Assembly (NCBI GenBank): GCA_951217055.1
Contig: OX578283.1
Span: 1,178,001 to 1,242,000 of the forward strand
DNA length: 64,000 nucleotides
From: Gerris lacustris
Lineage: Eukaryota; Arthropoda; Insecta; Hemiptera; Gerridae
Direction of reading: 5' to 3'
The notes beneath the pieces are model-generated. The model was given only the letters and a program-made list of their open reading frames with translations. It did no database searches and was not told where the DNA came from. Each line of letters starts with the position of its first letter. The first letter of the stretch is position 1. Shown here piece after piece: positions 44,101 to 48,680 of the stretch. The translations under genes and the position numbers were made by a program.

Positions 44101-44149
44101 TACCTAGACAATGGACGGAAATGACAACTCGCTCTGTATTCCGCATCAT
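15576..44149 (-). CDS. ABCG-family half-transporter (ABCG1/ABCG4-like), 13 coding exons joined
   Basis: Joined exons encode 605 residues with all phases matching. The cytosolic nucleotide-binding domain comes first: Walker [10 protein letters not shown] (38-46), Q-loop YIMQDD (Q84), signature LSGGQRKR (139-146), Walker B VLFLDEP with Glu164, D-loop GLD, and H-loop His196 in CTIHQP. All catalytic residues are present, so ATPase activity is expected. The linker (about 245-320) is followed by the membrane domain, with [11 protein letters not shown] before helix 3 and a final helix [17 protein letters not shown]. Family members dimerise and export lipids or sterols; the substrate cannot be told from sequence. 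The N-terminus before Walker A is unusually short (37 residues). Intron content is heavily repetitive. Family assignment is secure; orthology to a specific insect gene is not. Confidence 0.93.
15680..16075 (-). repeat. 22-bp tandem array abutting the exon 13 acceptor
   Basis: About 18 units of ACAGACAGACAAAATAATAC plus AA occur, with CAGCCAGAC and CTGCCAGAC variants. On the transcribed strand it is a pyrimidine-rich TTGTCTGTCTGTTTGTATTA series running into the acceptor TGTTTGTAG. It keeps frames open for 130-173 codons in all minus frames; only the last 33 codons of one such frame are real. Confidence 0.95.
16295..16534. mobile_element. Pogo/Tigger-like MITE remnant
   Basis: The left end reads AAACCTCAATTATCCGTCAA, and the right end TTAATCGAGGTTCTACTGTA is the reverse complement of the classic TACAGTAGAACCTCGATTAA terminus. 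The interior has no frame of note. The left end is degraded. Confidence 0.6.
16530..16935 (+). repeat. Dispersed repeat F, copy 1 (truncated)
   Basis: It begins TTGAGGAGCTTAGTATCAAA and shares long blocks with 28005-28320, including CTGTAGCTCAAATTCTACAG and the repeat D core GAGCTAAAATTGATTTCTCG. The right terminus present in the other copy is missing. Confidence 0.75.
16936..17639. other. Intronic AT-rich sequence, nothing recognised
   Basis: This is intron 12 of the ABCG gene. No coding signal or defined element was seen. Confidence 0.5.
17640..17795. repeat. Degenerate GGGCCTAGGG-type tandem
   Basis: About eight imperfect units built on GGGCCTGGGG/GACCTAGGG with spacers of 10-20 bp form a purine-rich, G-rich island in the intron. 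Confidence 0.65.
17938..18523 (-). mobile_element. Element G, copy 1: foldback plus short conserved frame
   Basis: It is near-identical to 57868-58477. The left part (17945-18068) folds on itself through GCATTTTGCATGCGAGTGTG and its complement. The right part is bounded by inverted TTTATCTACGATTG motifs at about 18074 and 18505. A 17-bp perfect-arm hairpin (AATTCCTCTTCTTTACC) lies at 18363-18406. A minus-strand frame starting at 18258 is described separately. Confidence 0.75.
18120..18258 (-). pseudogene. N-terminal coding remnant in element G (recombinase-like?)
   Basis: The frame begins [20 protein letters not shown] and continues through [14 protein letters not shown]. Past about residue 45 it runs into the element terminus and has no sense. 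The SRERYE motif a few dozen residues from a short acidic leader is reminiscent of the N-terminal SAM-like domain of tyrosine recombinases carried by Crypton-type elements. No catalytic region is present. In the second copy the frame is shifted after NELY. I read it as the surviving first exon of a deleted autonomous element; the family call is weak. Confidence 0.3.
18621..18712 (-). CDS. ABCG exon 12
   Basis: It is bounded by acceptor TTGCAG and donor GTACCT. It encodes residues 542-571 plus two bases, [11 protein letters not shown] through [12 protein letters not shown]. It joins exon 13 through a split Arg codon (AG/G). Confidence 0.93.
18971..20167. mobile_element. Terminal-inverted-repeat element, about 1.2 kb, hosting repeat B
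   Basis: The left end CAGATATCAAAAACAACCTT continues AGTCCAAA and is perfectly reversed at 20140-20167. The middle is occupied by a full copy of repeat B, so this element is older than that insertion. No transposase frame remains. Confidence 0.75.
19295..19920 (+). repeat. Repeat family B, copy 2
   Basis: A full-length copy runs from AAGTCCAGTCATGTACCATG to the terminus CTTTGAAAATCCGCTAAAA. The internal microsatellite position holds only a short ATATATAAGT/ACATACGT tract. Confidence 0.85.
20168..20440. other. AT-rich intronic sequence
   Basis: Nothing is recognised apart from proximity to the ribozyme-like motif that follows. Confidence 0.4.
20442..20480 (+). ncRNA. Hammerhead-like motif (relic)
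   Basis: The conserved core CTGATGA (20448-20454) is followed by T, a short imperfect hairpin (GGCT/AGGC with a G-G mismatch) and GAAAA at 20467-20471. The layout CUGANGA, hairpin, GAAA is that of a hammerhead ribozyme core, which Penelope-like elements are known to carry. The extra U, the mismatch and the unproven stems I and III make activity doubtful. Confidence 0.35.
20482..21934. other. AT-rich intronic sequence with one strong hairpin
   Basis: A perfect inverted repeat with arms GATCCAGATACGAT lies at 21128-21170. Related TTTCCATGAG/GATTGAATC motifs recur at 20960-21250, suggesting a decayed element. No coding frame was found. Confidence 0.5.
21935..22592. mobile_element. Foldback element with about 165-bp arms
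   Basis: The left arm 21935-22102 and right arm 22424-22592 are inverted and roughly 90% alike, sharing GACCCAACACTGTCAACTTA and CAAGTCTGTGGTCCAAAAAA. The spacer holds a minus-strand frame of 107 codons without a recognisable domain. The right arm runs directly into the truncated Penelope-like element. Confidence 0.8.
22464..24185 (+). CDS. Penelope-like element polyprotein: reverse transcriptase plus GIY-YIG endonuclease
   Basis: A 573-codon open frame. From about residue 45 it is a Penelope-type reverse transcriptase: [11 protein letters not shown] near 73-84, [27 protein letters not shown], and the catalytic FKYVDDM around residues 239-245, then IPFLDML and the WYRKPQNSG thumb region. The C-terminal part (about 435-545) is a GIY-YIG endonuclease with [19 protein letters not shown], completed by the downstream glutamate/asparagine region. 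These elements reverse-transcribe at nicks made by this endonuclease. The first 40 or so codons are not element sequence but come from the arm of the neighbouring foldback, so the start is accidental and the element is 5'-truncated. The lack of frame breaks suggests recent insertion. Confidence 0.9.
   Translation: MTVLGQEKVPTLLGVTESRFHNFFGPQTWRCVFLPHKWFLVRSIIDLTSLLKSKYIDNKTKYKLINNAPSPPKIYGLVKTHKPNNPLRPIISYVNSPTYNLSKFITNLLQNLSDPTYNLKDSFEFKSKITSIIVPDQHILVSLDVSSLFTNIPVDIVIDIVNEKWNNLQNLTTIPKIKFIECLTFCFNNGYFSYKNEFYSQIFGTAMGSSLGPILADLVLTKLIQVSLPKLPFNLPFIFKYVDDMITAIPENLIPTVIDTFNSFHPRLKFTSEAEINNQIPFLDMLVIRKHDNSIITDWYRKPQNSGRLLNYFSHHPYSQKFNFAKSFLNRILSLSDISFHDKNIRLFKQSLKDNNYPQNIINIIINTRNNNNNAAPNIPLDSSNAKFCSLSYVKGLSEKVKKILQSPTTKISFKPINTVKRLYSTLKDPTSLTNKSNVIYNINCSECDSSYIGQTSQYLHKRLYQHEFSLKPNCPNPTALTQHFYSTNHKFDFSNPIVLAQEPNFYRRNILEMYHISKTNNTVNFRTDTNNLSICSSQYYIITILYPIFKFVIHLSSYVETRQDSLTDINCQ
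22593..24310 (+). mobile_element. 5'-truncated Penelope-like retroelement in an ABCG intron
   Basis: The element body starts after the foldback arm, near AGATCTGACGTCCCTC, and includes the RT/GIY-YIG frame and an A-rich 3' UTR. A hammerhead-like motif lies 90 bp past the stop. It is inserted antisense to the host gene, in intron 11. The exact 3' end and any target duplication could not be fixed. Confidence 0.8.
24272..24299 (+). ncRNA. Hammerhead-like motif in the Penelope-like 3' region
   Basis: CCGATGA, then T, then a perfect 5-bp hairpin GTAAA-TATAT-TTTAC, then GAAAC. This matches the hammerhead order of core, stem II and GAAA. The position C in place of U in the CUGANGA box and the inserted T argue against full activity. 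Penelope-like elements are the known carriers of such motifs, so the location is apt. Confidence 0.4.
24464..24673 (-). CDS. ABCG exon 11
   Basis: The acceptor is TTTGTAG and the donor GTACCA. It encodes residues 472-541: helix 5 region ([20 protein letters not shown]), then [17 protein letters not shown], and the extracellular loop with CDINDIYC, whose two cysteines match the loop cysteines of human ABCG1/4. Confidence 0.95.
24850..25375 (+). mobile_element. Dispersed repeat D, long copy
   Basis: It begins ACAAACTTTCTCATATACGA and ends CTTTATATGAGAAAGTAAAA, giving short inverted ends. Internal blocks GAGCTAAAATTAATTTCTCA and TCTGCACAGACGACAGACAG are shared with 53897-54490. It is a non-autonomous element, family unknown. 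Confidence 0.7.
25376..25785. other. Intronic sequence, nothing recognised
   Basis: AT-rich, no frame or defined repeat. Confidence 0.5.
25786..25941 (-). CDS. ABCG exon 10
   Basis: The acceptor is TTTTAG and the donor GTCCGT. The donor was chosen over the nearby GTACCT because only it keeps frame with exon 11. It encodes residues 420-471: [18 protein letters not shown], then [20 protein letters not shown], corresponding to helices 3 and 4. Confidence 0.9.
26324..26728. mobile_element. Pogo/Tigger-like MITE
   Basis: The left end TACAGTAGAACCTCGCTTAC and the right end TTGAGGTTCCACTATAGTA are mutually inverted. Many internal ACCTCTATAACGGGAC/AACACGAC motifs repeat the subterminal sequence. 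No transposase frame. Confidence 0.7.
26819..26847 (+). ncRNA. Hammerhead-like motif (CCGAAGA...GAAAC)
   Basis: CCGAAGA, T, then hairpin GACC-TTATGAAG-GGTC with four perfect pairs, then GAAAC. The same layout as at 24272. No intact retroelement frame is adjacent, so it is probably the 3' tail of a decayed Penelope-like copy. Confidence 0.35.
27169..27947 (+). pseudogene. Mariner-superfamily transposase pseudogene
   Basis: A TA-flanked end CAGGGTGGGGCAAAAC lies at 27169. Downstream fragments read [14 protein letters not shown], then [13 protein letters not shown] and [15 protein letters not shown], then after a frameshift near 27745 [14 protein letters not shown], and RNRHVND-like residues before a TAA at 27943. 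The catalytic QQDGA and the PDLS context identify a Tc1/mariner (IS630-type) DDE transposase. The N-terminal DNA-binding half is missing and there are frame breaks around 27447 and 27575, so it is dead. The partner terminus was not found. Confidence 0.85.
28005..28630. mobile_element. Dispersed repeat F, complete copy with inverted ends
   Basis: The left end TTGAGGAGCTTAGTTTCAAA and the right end (reverse complement TTGAGGAGCCTAGTATCAAA) bound about 625 bp. It contains the repeat D core and a poly-G run of about 20 at 28228-28250. It ends about 150 bp upstream of ABCG exon 9's low boundary on the map. Confidence 0.7.
28778..28878 (-). CDS. ABCG exon 9
   Basis: The acceptor is TTTTAG and the donor GTCAGT. 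It encodes residues 386-419: [20 protein letters not shown], then [13 protein letters not shown]. This matches the FPLEM...YWYSLKAYY motif between helices 2 and 3 in ABCG1. Confidence 0.95.
28958..29577. mobile_element. Terminal-inverted-repeat element, 620 bp
   Basis: CGTCACTGAAACTGAAAATT plus GTCGT at the left is reversed at the right with one mismatch (CGTCACTGAAACTGCAAATT). The interior is very AT-rich, with repeated CGTAAGT/TGTATGTT words and no frame. Confidence 0.7.
29578..30288. other. AT-rich intronic sequence
   Basis: Nothing is recognised except a terminal fragment of repeat D (TATATAAGAAAGTAAAAA near 30075). Confidence 0.5.
30289..30800 (-). pseudogene. Jockey-like non-LTR retrotransposon RT fragment
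   Basis: Minus-strand pieces read LFVEDANIS (the degraded ADD-type catalytic site), then [20 protein letters not shown], and in a second frame [14 protein letters not shown] and [15 protein letters not shown]. This order, from the catalytic box through NWFxxNxLxLNxxKT to LTWxxH and YGxxxWG, is that of jockey-clade reverse transcriptases. It is frameshifted, stop-containing and truncated at both ends. It lies in sense with the host gene, in intron 8. Confidence 0.8.
30963..31131 (-). CDS. ABCG exon 8
   Basis: The acceptor is GTGTTCAG and the donor GTCAGT. It encodes residues 330-385: [20 protein letters not shown] (helix 1) and [18 protein letters not shown] (helix 2). The donor was chosen so that the codon spanning exon 9 gives Phe, producing CIQFPIEM as in ABCG1. 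The upstream intron end is the 42-bp array. Confidence 0.93.
31136..32298. repeat. 42-bp minisatellite abutting the exon 8 acceptor
   Basis: About 27 units of GTGTCAACACAACATACTAC plus ATCATCATTTACAAACAACA plus TT are present, with AAG/ATT and CTA/CAA variants. The unit is 14 codons long and stop-free in several frames, producing spurious frames up to 432 codons. The first unit, at 31135-31170, is diverged and includes the reverse complement of the TGTGTTCAG acceptor. Confidence 0.97.
32433..32478 (+). repeat. 5S rRNA-derived SINE head
   Basis: GAAGTTAAGCAGCATTGGGC, then GTTGGATCGGTGACCG match the 5S rRNA GTTAAGCA...TTGGATGGGTGACC region. The following 300 bp to the poly-T run at 32815 may be the SINE body. 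It is not a functional 5S gene. Confidence 0.6.
32877..33007 (-). CDS. ABCG exon 7
   Basis: The acceptor is TTGCAG and the donor GTAACA, the weakest donor of the gene. It encodes residues 286-329: [20 protein letters not shown], then [20 protein letters not shown], the linker and the pre-membrane amphipathic helix. Confidence 0.93.
33323..33439 (-). CDS. ABCG exon 6
   Basis: The acceptor is TTTCAG and the donor GTAAGT. It encodes residues 247-285: [20 protein letters not shown], then a basic, Gln/Ser-rich linker. It continues NPADY of exon 5, as expected after the nucleotide-binding domain. Confidence 0.93.
33505..35195. mobile_element. Long palindromic (foldback) element, about 1.7 kb
   Basis: Outer arms (33505-33720 and 34935-35195) and inner arms (34118-34205 and 34740-34910) are inverted. 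They share AGCTTCCTACATTCAAC-like, AAAGCTTTGTACCGAGTACC and TAGGAAGTAAAGC blocks. A (CAGA)n run of about 45 bp lies in the right arm at 35090-35139. The structure is diverged and carries no transposase. A hammerhead-like motif sits in its middle, possibly from a nested Penelope-like fragment. Confidence 0.65.
34487..34512 (-). ncRNA. Hammerhead-like motif (CTGAAGA...GAAAC)
   Basis: On the minus strand: CTGAAGA, T, GAC-ATTATAA-GTT hairpin, GAAAC. The conserved box is intact (CUGANGA with A at N). The flanking stems were not verified. Confidence 0.35.
35200..35305 (-). repeat. tRNA-derived SINE copy
   Basis: The minus strand starts TCCAGTATAGCTTAGTTGGT and includes GTGGTTCGAATCCCGGTGCT. The acceptor-like arms TCCAGTA/TGCTGGA pair fully and the B box (GGTTCGAATCC) is perfect. 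The anticodon arm has a mismatch. Sister copies with the same tail at 44385-44520 and 57537-57705 mark it as a SINE and not a tRNA gene. Confidence 0.75.
35306..36073. other. Intronic sequence with a SINE tail fragment
   Basis: The segment 35465-35560 matches the tail of the tRNA-derived SINE (TAGGTAGTATTCATACTACG). Otherwise nothing was recognised; a minus frame at 35656-35850 has no identifiable domain. Confidence 0.5.
36074..36312 (-). CDS. ABCG exon 5
   Basis: The acceptor is TGTGTAG and the donor GTAAGT. It encodes residues 167-246: D-loop [17 protein letters not shown] with the H-loop His196, then [17 protein letters not shown] and [10 protein letters not shown]. All are hallmark ABCG motifs. 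Confidence 0.97.
36460..36660 (-). repeat. Possible second tRNA-related SINE
   Basis: The minus strand holds a perfect B box in AGGGTTCGATTCCCGG (about 36590). A matching A box and full cloverleaf were not found, so the call is tentative. Confidence 0.4.
36661..37438. other. Intronic sequence, nothing recognised
   Basis: AT-rich with a poly-C run near 37245. No coding or element structure was identified. Confidence 0.5.
37439..37484. repeat. Perfect 22-bp-arm palindrome close to the exon 4 donor
   Basis: AAGAATTGTATAACATGGTG plus GG is followed by 2 bp (AG) and its exact reverse complement. On the transcribed strand it begins about 50 bases inside intron 4. Confidence 0.95.
37538..37683 (-). 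CDS. ABCG exon 4
   Basis: The acceptor is TTTCAG and the donor GTAAGT. It encodes residues 119-166: [19 protein letters not shown], signature [20 protein letters not shown] and Walker B VLFLDEPT. It is the most diagnostic exon of the gene. Confidence 0.98.
37684..38194. other. Intronic sequence, nothing recognised
   Basis: No supported frame or element. Confidence 0.45.
38195..38275 (-). repeat. Repeat D core fragment
   Basis: It is the reverse complement of the GAGCTAAAATTCATTTCTCG/GGGGTATGATT block of repeat D. Confidence 0.6.
38517..39095 (-). repeat. Repeat family B, copy 3
   Basis: A reverse-strand copy with CACTCCAGACGATATCTC, CATTTAGGGGTCAAATTTTG and GTCGTGGTGCATGACTGGAC. The internal microsatellite is a short TATATATGTATG tract. 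Confidence 0.85.
39211..39400 (-). CDS. ABCG exon 3
   Basis: The acceptor is TTTCAG and the donor GTCAGT. It encodes residues 56-118: [18 protein letters not shown], then [20 protein letters not shown] with the Q-loop Gln84. Confidence 0.97.
39425..39495. repeat. 10-bp tandem repeat (CCACCTCTAA)
   Basis: About seven units alternate CTCTAACCAC and CTCCAACCAC, starting 25 bp upstream of the exon 3 acceptor on the transcribed strand. Confidence 0.9.
39573..41558 (-). mobile_element. hAT-type DNA transposon, about 2 kb, in ABCG intron 2
   Basis: The left end TAGGGTTGCCAGATTTCCG is inverted at the right (reverse complement TAGGGTGGCCGGGCGTTCCG). The flanks TGCCAATA and TGCAATAA look like a decayed 8-bp target duplication. 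Subterminal TGTGGCATTTT motifs recur near 39740-39800 and 40500-40610, as in hAT elements. The only long frame is the transposase C-terminus at 39894-40469. Confidence 0.7.
39894..40469 (-). CDS. hAT transposase C-terminal fragment (191-codon open frame)
   Basis: It begins [19 protein letters not shown] and ends in the hAT dimerisation region [20 protein letters not shown] followed by DRRLNF, with TAA at the end. TRWGTWL and the ERTFS...RR signature are characteristic of hAT transposases. The N-terminal BED zinc finger and the first catalytic acidic residues are not present, so it cannot transpose alone. The frame is nevertheless unbroken and in sense with the host gene. Whether it is exonised or simply young cannot be told here. 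Confidence 0.75.
   Translation of the reverse strand: MPLPPEPVVTRWGTWLSAVSWYEKYFEGFKTVVKELEDDSGAVKKAKDLIDDTALFPQLLFLEANFKVIPEVIEQLQSQMILLTTSVAKMEDIANTNYPGAIGKRIKAKVQAVLTRNCGWEEFRSLAAILEGKESPLKEDWDAADVLAMKYAPGTSADIERTFSKLKCILIDRRLNFFMESIVAHVKLYYN
41653..41770 (-). CDS. ABCG exon 2 (Walker A)
   Basis: The acceptor is TTTCAG and the donor GTAAGT. It encodes residues 16-55: [19 protein letters not shown], then [19 protein letters not shown]. The Walker A lysine is Lys44. Confidence 0.98.
41870..42555. mobile_element. Terminal-inverted-repeat element H, 690 bp
   Basis: The left end TTGCTTCCGAGCTAACCGAA is inverted at 42530-42555 (ACCTTCGGTGGAGGCAAAA), with arms of about 150 bp that share CGTGTCTG and ACGAAAATATTTTATGTCTC blocks. 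Related pieces lie at 48480-48660 and 50958-51420. Confidence 0.7.
42842..43800. mobile_element. Long-TIR element with mariner-like ends, about 950 bp
   Basis: The left arm starts TACCAGGGTAGTCAAAAGGT and the right arm reads in reverse TACAGGATGTCCTAAAAGTC. Arms of about 240 bp share GGAAACGAAAAAA and AATGATACCGAAATT. The arms are diverged by about a quarter. No transposase frame. TA flanks suggest the Tc1/mariner superfamily. Confidence 0.65.
44104..44149 (-). CDS. ABCG exon 1 (proposed start)
   Basis: ATG ATG at 44149 opens [15 protein letters not shown], then a split Gly codon before donor GTAAGA (44103-44098). A TAG lies in frame 15 codons upstream (about 44195). Joining to exon 2 gives [13 protein letters not shown], in phase, with total length divisible by three. 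A beta-strand-like VVISVHCL before GGNDILRG fits the start of an ABC domain. The exon is short and rests on splice sites, phase and context; a different upstream exon outside this span remains possible. Confidence 0.55.
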
Positions 44150-44384
44150 TTTTCCCTCGATCCCAACTCTATGTTTACAAATAATACTACTGCCGTTCTA
44201 ATTCTAACAACATCTAGGGGGACGATTAAAAGTGATAAAGATTTTAGCTTGCACTTACGCCCCAGATTGATTGAATTGAAACTAAGACACGTTTTTCGAT
44301 TAAATTGATCCGTCAAACAATTTTTATACTATGAAGTAGACTTCATGTGGCTCATCAAAAACTAAGAATTTTATTTTTTACTTT

Positions 44385-44520
44385 AAATCAAATTATAATT
44401 ATCACTAACTACGGGAGACATACAGAGAAAAATAGATCCCAGCACCGGGACTTGTACCACGGGCCTCCTATATATCCGTTACAGGCGCTCTTACCAACTG
44501 AGCTATACTGGAGAATTATT
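44385..44520 (-). repeat. tRNA-derived SINE copy
   Basis: The minus strand begins TCCAGTATAGCTCAGTTGGT and includes AGGAGGCCCGTGGTACAAGT, then the AATTATAATTTGATTT tail. The anticodon-like stem CTGTA/TATAG pairs perfectly, but the B box is altered (GTACAAGTCC). Confidence 0.75.
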
Positions 44521-44983
44521 TTTTTCTCTGTCGTTAGTACTGTCGTGTTTAAAAATTTGAATACAAATTTTCTATTACACGATGATTTTCTTTTCAACAC
44601 GTTATTATGGAAGAATCGCCGAAGATAAGAGACAGTTGTTAATAACTTGTCTAGAGTTCAGTGAAACATGGGAACCCATATGAATTTTTGTTATGGGGGG
44701 GGGGGGGGCTAGGAGGGAGGTTTTTGGCCTACTCTTTATTTGAGATTTTAGGCTAAAAACCAAATTTCTTGTTTAGTGTGGTAGGTAAAAATATTAAAAT
44801 AAAGTAAAATTCTTGAATTTTTAAAATTTAGATAAGTGGAGTTCGATTCTATACTACTGCGCAAGAACGAATACAGCTATAGAGATGCTTTGAGAGTGTC
44901 GAAATTTTGAAAGAAAAAAATTTATTTAGTCTATCCATATCCATAGCACGAATTGACAATTTCAATCTAATTTAAATTGGTGT
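44521..44983. other. AT-rich sequence upstream of the ABCG start
   Basis: It has a poly-G run at 44694-44708 and no identified promoter motif. It could include ABCG 5' UTR or promoter, but nothing specific supports this. Confidence 0.35.
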
Positions 44984-45592
44984 AAAAAGTGCAGTCATGC
45001 ACCATGACTTAATGAGCGAATTTTCAAAGAAATCTGCGTTTTATTGGCTTATGATAATATAGGAAAATTTTGGTTTAGAATTTGCTCGGGTGAAAAAAAA
45101 AATTGGTACACAGGGGTACGGGGTACAAAAGTCAAAATAGTATTTACGTTGGAAAGCTCTTTAAGAGTACAGTAATTGTTGTTATTTACACTTTTATCAT
45201 ATTTTCACATAAAAGGGGGGTAAAATGGAAAAAAACACGTTTTTTGACCCTATATAGTCAAAATTTGACCCCTAAATGGACTCCAAAAATTCTGGCCAAC
45301 GAACTCATCCTTTCTTTTGATATTATTGACATTTTAAAATTTGTTTGAAATTTTTAAGTGCATCCCAAGTGGAGATATCGTCTGGAGTGACACATATATA
45401 CATACATATATACATACATAATACATATATACATACATATATACATACATACATAAAAAAAAGTGTTAAATTTCAGGAATCGATTCAGAATGGTCTAAAA
45501 CGGATTTCCATGGAAAAATTTTTCAAAAATTCGCATTACAAAAATTTTGAAGCCATTGCAATAGCGTAATTTTCTTTGAAAATTCGCTAAAA
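44984..45592 (+). repeat. Repeat family B, copy 4
   Basis: Full length. The internal microsatellite site holds an interrupted ACATATATACATACAT tract of about 65 bp. Confidence 0.9.
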
Positions 45593-46102
45593 CGTTATCT
45601 CTACAATTATATTTCTCCATTTTTTTGTACAACTCAGCACCTGTAACGTTGTTAAATCATTTGATATTCAAGGGAATGAGAGTGAACAATAATTACTATA
45701 ATTGTTTCAAGTACTCAAATTTATTCTATGCAGTTTTTCAAAAGTATAAAAATACCTAATAATAAAAAAAGCAGTAAACACAACAATTACTTTAAAAAAA
45801 AAATAATAATATGAAGTAGAGATTCTGAGTGAATTCTGATTCAAACTAACCTACGTAATCAAAACATTTTAGTGTACGATATACCAATACGTATACGTTT
45901 TACTTTTTCATGAGGGGGGCTAGCTTTTCCTCAGCGGGGTTTTGATAATTTTTTGGTAAAGAAACGTCCCAACTTTGAGATTTGTAACGCTATTAGACAT
46001 ACAGCCTTTAAGTCAGTACAAGTACAAGTATTATATCATTTTGTCCGTAAGAAAATTATTTATATATTAAAAATAATTATATAAACAAACAAAAAGTATA
46101 AA
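45593..46102. other. AT-rich spacer, nothing recognised
   Basis: No frame or element was identified. Confidence 0.5.
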
Positions 46103-46690
46103 AAAAGTCCAGCCATGCACCATGACTTAATGAGCGAATTTTCAAAGAAATCTGCGTATTATTGGCTTATGATAATATAGGAAAATTTTGGTTTAGAATT
46201 TGCATGGGTGAAAAAAAAAAATTTGTACACAGGGGTACGGGGTACAAAAGCCAAAATAAAATTTATACTTCAAGATGCATGTCGTTGGAAAGCTCTTTAA
46301 GAGTAGAGTAATTGTTGTTATATACACTTTTAGCATATTTTCATATGAAAGGGGGGTAAAATGGAAAAAACACGTTTTTATGCTATTTTTGACCCTAAAT
46401 TGTCAAAATTTGACCCCTAAATGAACTCCAAAAATTCTGGCCAACGAACTCATCCTTTCTTTTAATATTATTGACATTTTAAAATTTGTTTGAAATTTTT
46501 AAGTGCATCCTAAGGGGAGATATCATCTGGTGTGAGACATATATACATACATACATAAAAAAAAGTGTTACGATTCAGAATGGTCTAAAACGGATTTCCA
46601 TGAAAAAAAAAATTTCAAAAATTCGCATTACAAAAATATTGAAGCCATTGCAATAGCGTAATTTTCTTTGAAAATTCGCTAAAAGAAACG
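46103..46690 (+). repeat. Repeat family B, copy 5
   Basis: Full length, about 500 bp from copy 4 in the same orientation. The internal microsatellite is a short ATATATACATACATACAT tract. Confidence 0.9.
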
Positions 46691-46707
46691 CGAATAACAA
46701 AAAAATT

Positions 46708-47160
46708 ATTTTATCTACGATTGATACGAAATATAGGCATTATATCTCTGTTTAGATGAGTGGAAAGTGATTATTTTCGTAGCTGATGTATTCATGCGTG
46801 AGAGTCTCATACATACATATTTGTTTAGTAAAATTGTTAATAACTTTAGTTCTACTCAATATCTTTCGATGAAACCAAGCCGAAAACATGGGCAAAAATT
46901 TGCCCTCACCTCTGAAAAAAATATCGATCTCGTTAAGACAGTTTTGAGCATATAAAGTCAGACTGGAGGCGACAGACAGACATACATACACAGGAAATAA
47001 TTTAACATAGAATTCGGTTTTCGGAATGTATGAAATGAAAAAGTATCCAAAAAAAAATATGTGTGTGGCTCTCACGCATTAGAAGTGAAACTTAAGTTCT
47101 AGAATGCATTGCTCTCTTTCATTTATTGACCAATTTATTATTTCAGAATACGTCGCGTCA
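46708..47160 (+). mobile_element. Fragment related to element G, with repeat I start
   Basis: TTTATCTACGATTGATACGA and TTTAGATG...AAAGTGATT match the right terminus of element G in opposite orientation. From 47059 the sequence matches the left part of repeat I at 50546. Confidence 0.55.
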
Positions 47161-47334
47161 GAGAGGTTACGTAAAAGTGACAAAGGTTGCTGTGACGTCA
47201 TGCGCCCTCCACGATTTTTCGTCAGGTTATCTTTTCTGGCTCATAACAAACCATTGTTTAGTAGAGTTCTGTAAGCATTTGATAGTTTTTTCCTCTTTTT
47301 ATTCTATTAAAAGCTTTTTTAACTGTTTTTAACC

Positions 47335-47550
47335 TTATCATACATTAGTAACATCATTAATAAGCCAACAAATGTATACATTATAGATGATAAAACAAAT
47401 AATTCTCACAAATAACTCAAATAAGATGTAAAATAACTTACTTACAGATGTGCTCTTTTTACTCTATTAAACCTTATCATGTATCAGTAACATCATTAAT
47501 AAGCCAATAAATGTATACATTATAGATGATAAAACAAATAATTGATTAAA
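47335..47550. repeat. Local direct duplication, about 85 bp
   Basis: The block AACATCATTAATAAGCCAAC, through TATAGATGATAAAACAAATA, occurs at 47347 and again at 47488 with few changes. Confidence 0.85.
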
Positions 47551-47629
47551 AAATAATAATAAAATAAAATAGCACTGATAAACCCCAGAAGTACATTGTT
47601 TGTTATGAGCCAGGGCAGCTTAGCCAACG

Positions 47630-47905
47630 TAACAACACACACTTTTTTTCACATTTCCCCGGCGTATTAAGAAATGGTTATGGGAAATTTAATTGAAAAA
47701 AAAAAATTGCTACGCTAAGGCAACCACATTTATTCAAATAAAAATAAATGTTTGTTTTGATTTGCTGGTCTTTAAATAGATATAATACAATTTATCTATA
47801 AAAATGTTACACTTGGACGAGTCTCGAATCGCAAACTTCGTTACACGATTTTACTACATGAAAAAATTCACTCTACCGCCGCCAAAGAAGTGTCACTTCA
47901 AAAAA
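47630..47905 (+). repeat. Repeat I, copy 1 (right part)
   Basis: It shares about 240 bp at above 90% with 50636-50875, including TTAAGAAATGGTTATGGGAA and GACGAGTCTCGAATCGCAAA. The copy at 50546 shows that 47059-47160 and this block were once contiguous. Confidence 0.8.
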
Positions 47906-48285
47906 ATTTCAATTCCGTCCAATGTACAGATAAAACAGTGTAAACCTGACAATGTAGACCTTTCTCTGTATAAGTTAAGACCTTTTTATGTCCTTAAAGG
48001 TCCTTAAGACCAAAATTAATAAACTCAGGTTGATACAGTAACCTAACAGTGAAAGAACTCTGTAAAGTCAGTAAGAATATGGGACTTTCCTAAGTGTTGG
48101 AACTTCTCTCCAGTTGGACAGTCCAATAATCTTAAAGTGAAAGTGGCAAGTATAAAATCTTCACCTAAATTAGTCACACATTATTGCGTTTTCTAGAACA
48201 GTGCTAATAGACTCTTCTAACACGCTAAGACTAACACATCCGTTCACACTATAATTAAATATTTTAGAAAAATAGACTACCAACA
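47906..48285. other. AT-rich spacer, nothing recognised
   Basis: No supported feature. Confidence 0.45.
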
Positions 48286-48470
48286 ATTGGTGTGGCACAT
48301 AGCTTCCTCGCATCCTATTCACGTACTTTATTGATTTTATGCTTCTACAAGCCATTATATTGTCTATTTTGTTTAATTGTTTCCCCCATTTTTTTTAATC
48401 TGTTATATTTTTTTACATGAATTAAAGTATCAATTTAGCAAACATTAAAGAGCGCAGACGATTATAATTA
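48286..48470. repeat. Repeat J, copy 1
   Basis: It contains GTGTGGCACATAGCTTCCTC, shared with 55003-55120 and 59584-59710. Confidence 0.7.
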
Positions 48471-48680
48471 ATCTGGGGCTGTCTGCGGCTTACTTCCGAT
48501 TAACTATAAACGTTTCATACATATCAGATGCAGATGAGTACTTCTGAAGCTATAGGTGTAAATAAATGTATGTCTGTGCGCATGTGAAAGAGAAACAAAT
48601 GAGCGCAGAAGGTCTCTTCCACACAATGTGCCTACAAAAATATATTTACTTACACCTATATATCTTCAAAAGTGCTCATC
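48471..48680 (-). repeat. Element H fragment
   Basis: It is a reverse-strand piece matching element H at 42090-42240 and 51180-51340 (AGAGAAACAAATGAGCGCAG). Confidence 0.6.
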
